Positions 62,480 through 64,000 of a stretch of DNA of 64,000 bases are shown here, in pieces. Below the pieces are notes generated by a model that was given only the letters and a program-made list of their open reading frames with translations, searched no databases and was not told where the DNA came from. The stretch's first letter is position 1. Each line of letters opens with the position of its first letter. Both the position numbers and the translations under genes were made by a program. This DNA comes from Brevibacterium zhoupengii (GTDB lineage: Bacteria > Actinomycetota > Actinomycetes > Actinomycetales > Brevibacteriaceae): assembly GCF_021117425.1 (NCBI RefSeq), contig NZ_CP088298.1, forward strand, positions 496,001-560,000, read 5' to 3'.

Positions 62480-63385
62480 TCAGATCCGACCCAGTTTGTC
62501 CGGATTGCTCACCAGGCGCAGGCTGGCGATGCGAGAGGCGGCATCGACCTGCACCTCAAGGACATGGTTGTGACCAGCACGGACAACGTCGACAGCCACC
62601 CCGCCGTTGACTTCGACGATTCCCTTGAAATCCTGACCGCTCGGGTCGCCCGGGGTGATGACGGAGTCGAGGAACCGAGTGATCCGTTCGGCACCGAAGA
62701 TCGGGTTGAGGGCCGAGGCGACCTTTCCTCCGCCATCGGCCCAGAACACGGCGTCCTCGGCCAACAGCAGCGAGAGCGCTGTGGACAGATCTCCGCTGTG
62801 GATGGCGTCGATGAGGCGAGTGAGCGCTCTCCTGTCCGCTGCACGAGTCACCTGCTGATCCACGTCGAGGCGGCGTGCTGCGCGTGAGACCATCTGCCGC
62901 ACAGCGGCCGGCTTCTTCTCGAGAATTCGGGCGACCTCCTCGGCGCTCATGTCGAATGCCCGGGTCAGGACGAAGGCCGCTCGAGCCTCCGGGCTCAGCT
63001 GCTCGGCAAGGTGGAGAAGCGTCAGTGACAGCAGCTCCCGGTTCGCGACCGCGTCCTCGGGCAGCTGATCGTTTGCGACCGGCTCAGGCAGCCACGGACC
63101 CGGATAGTCCTCCTTGATGCTGGAGAGGTGCCGGGAGCGGTCTATCGCACGCCGGACGCTCACTGTTGTCAGCCAGGCCGGCCAGGAAGCGATGGCTTCG
63201 TCGGCCTTGCGTTCGTGGACGACCGCAGCCATGCCGACTTCCGAGACCACATCCTCAGCGTGGCCGGCATCGCCGAGGATGCGGTAGGCGATACCGAACA
63301 GACGACCCTTCTCAGCGTCCCAGGCGCGGGTCGCCTCGGTGATGGTGTCTGTGTCCTCAGCGATGCCGAGCTCGATCTCGTCCAC
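62480..63385 (-). CDS. ECF41-type RNA polymerase sigma factor (SigJ-like)
   Basis: 301 residues: sigma-2 (FGIAYRILGDAGHAEDVVSE, about 30-49), sigma-4 (AFVLTRAFDMSAEEVARILE, about 136-155), then a SnoaL-like C-terminal domain with the ECF41 hallmarks FWADGGGKV near 214 and a terminal NPDKL. In this family the extension regulates activity instead of an anti-sigma factor. It follows the carboxymuconolactone decarboxylase gene by 14 bp, the expected ECF41 context. Start GTG 63385 has no clear ribosome site. Confidence 0.87.
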   Translation of the reverse strand: MDEIELGIAEDTDTITEATRAWDAEKGRLFGIAYRILGDAGHAEDVVSEVGMAAVVHERKADEAIASWPAWLTTVSVRRAIDRSRHLSSIKEDYPGPWLPEPVANDQLPEDAVANRELLSLTLLHLAEQLSPEARAAFVLTRAFDMSAEEVARILEKKPAAVRQMVSRAARRLDVDQQVTRAADRRALTRLIDAIHSGDLSTALSLLLAEDAVFWADGGGKVASALNPIFGAERITRFLDSVITPGDPSGQDFKGIVEVNGGVAVDVVRAGHNHVLEVQVDAASRIASLRLVSNPDKLGRI

Positions 63386-63399
63386 CTTCCCAATGTAGA

Positions 63400-63900
63400 T
63401 CAGTCGGCCGATGATTCCGCGCCCGAGTCAACGGCCACCTCGGCGGGCGCTGCTGTTTCATCGTCGACCGGCGGTGTGGTCTCGGTGGCGATCGCCAGGC
63501 GATTCCAGATGTTGATCGTGGAGATGGCCAGGAGCAGGTCGCCGAGCTGCTCGGCGTTGAAGTGCTTGGCTGTCTCGTCCCAGATCTCATCCGTGACAGT
63601 CTCCGGTCCGAGCTTCGTCACCGCATCCGTAAGGGCGAAGACGCTGCGCTCCCGCTCATCGAACAGGGCGCCGGCGTGCTGCCAGGCTGAGACAGCGAAG
63701 AGCTTTCGGGAGGGGACGCCGAGGCGCTCCAGGTCGGTGGAGTGCATGTCGACGCAGAAGCCGCAGCCGTTGACGATTGAGGCGCGGAGCTTGATGAGAT
63801 CGTAGAGTTCGTCGCCGAGTGCGGTGCGGCAGTAGGTGTCGAGTCGAGCGACATGGGAGTAGCCCTTCTTGCTGACCTGGTTGAGGCTGATACGAGTCAT
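63400..63900 (-). CDS. carboxymuconolactone decarboxylase/AhpD-like protein
   Basis: 166 residues. The redox motif is NGCGFCVDMH (Cys-x2-Cys, His nearby, about 45-54), typical of AhpD-like alkylhydroperoxidases. The last ~25 residues are an Ala/Glu-rich tail. ATG with AAAGGACA. Paired with an ECF41 sigma factor, it is probably the sigma factor's main target. Confidence 0.88.
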   Translation of the reverse strand: MTRISLNQVSKKGYSHVARLDTYCRTALGDELYDLIKLRASIVNGCGFCVDMHSTDLERLGVPSRKLFAVSAWQHAGALFDERERSVFALTDAVTKLGPETVTDEIWDETAKHFNAEQLGDLLLAISTINIWNRLAIATETTPPVDDETAAPAEVAVDSGAESSAD

Positions 63901-63927
63901 GAGTGTCCTTTTCTGACAGGAACTGCT

Positions 63928-63966
63928 CGTTCCGCTGGGAACGCTGCGGCAGGCGTATTTCGCCTG
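63928..63966. other. two small hairpins upstream of the AhpD-like gene
   Basis: CGTTCC-GCTG-GGAACG (63928-63943) and CAGGCG-TATTT-CGCCTG (63950-63966) lie in the upstream region of the AhpD-like gene. An ECF41 promoter is expected here, but I cannot identify a convincing one. Bases 63967-64000 show no gene. Confidence 0.4.
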
Positions 63967-64000
63967 TCACCTACCTTGTCGGATGGCGGGCTCGAAGTGT

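Overview
The window is high-GC DNA (roughly 63-65% by eye) with many GTG and TTG starts, short gene gaps and 4-nt ATGA/GTGA overlaps. The gene set includes an actinobacterial-type HutH, BCCT and CitMHS carriers, IclR, PucR and TetR regulators, an ECF41 sigma factor and an Erm(X)-type methylase. This points to an actinomycete, most likely Brevibacterium or a close relative (inference). It is a chromosomal catabolic and transport region. I see no phage, plasmid, CRISPR, tRNA or rRNA genes.

Layout. 0-2.6 kb: a PucR-type regulator cut by the left edge, and a truncated acyl-CoA ligase. 2.6-9.3 kb: a histidine/urocanate operon hutI-hutH-M20 amidohydrolase-hutF-iclR; hutU and a classical hutG are not here. 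9.3-11.2 kb: a chloramphenicol exporter gene of the Cmx/Cml type with a possible leader peptide, flanked by ~150-bp direct repeats that copy the end of the iclR gene and its terminator. 11.2-18.6 kb: BCCT transporter, an AtuA/CitMHS/LysR locus, a GH114 lipoprotein and a VOC protein. 18.9-25.1 kb: rlmC, then a purine-type deaminase, TauE permease, LacI regulator and NCS2 permease, with the same palindrome at both promoters. 25-30.8 kb: small membrane proteins, a methyltransferase, TetR, MntH and a lipase maturation factor homologue. 31-33.2 kb: BetT. 33.4-36.6 kb: three tandem paralogous membrane proteins of unknown function. 36.7-44.6 kb: MntR-like regulator, PiT phosphate transporter, Erm methylase with a leader peptide, HdeD, slipin, glutamate racemase and a HAD protein. 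44.7-47.2 kb: AraC, VOC, a PCD-VOC fusion and a thioesterase.

47.4-60.7 kb is a creatinine/creatine/sarcosine region. It holds ETF alpha and beta, a sarcosine/dimethylglycine dehydrogenase, two divergent IclR regulators, a cytosine-deaminase-like enzyme, creatininase, a universal stress protein, an NCS1 permease, a PucR regulator, creatinase and a third IclR. Together these can take creatinine to creatine, to sarcosine plus urea, and to glycine, with electrons leaving through ETF. A 17-bp site of the form GTTG(C/T)-N7-GCAAC lies downstream of strong promoters of both the dehydrogenase operon and creatinase, which suggests one IclR regulon. 60.7-64 kb: an FMN glutamate-synthase-like protein and an ECF41 sigma factor with its carboxymuconolactone-decarboxylase partner.

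Across the window the 10-mer GCCGAGGTGG (or its complement) occurs about two dozen times, in several reading frames and in some gaps, far more than chance would give.
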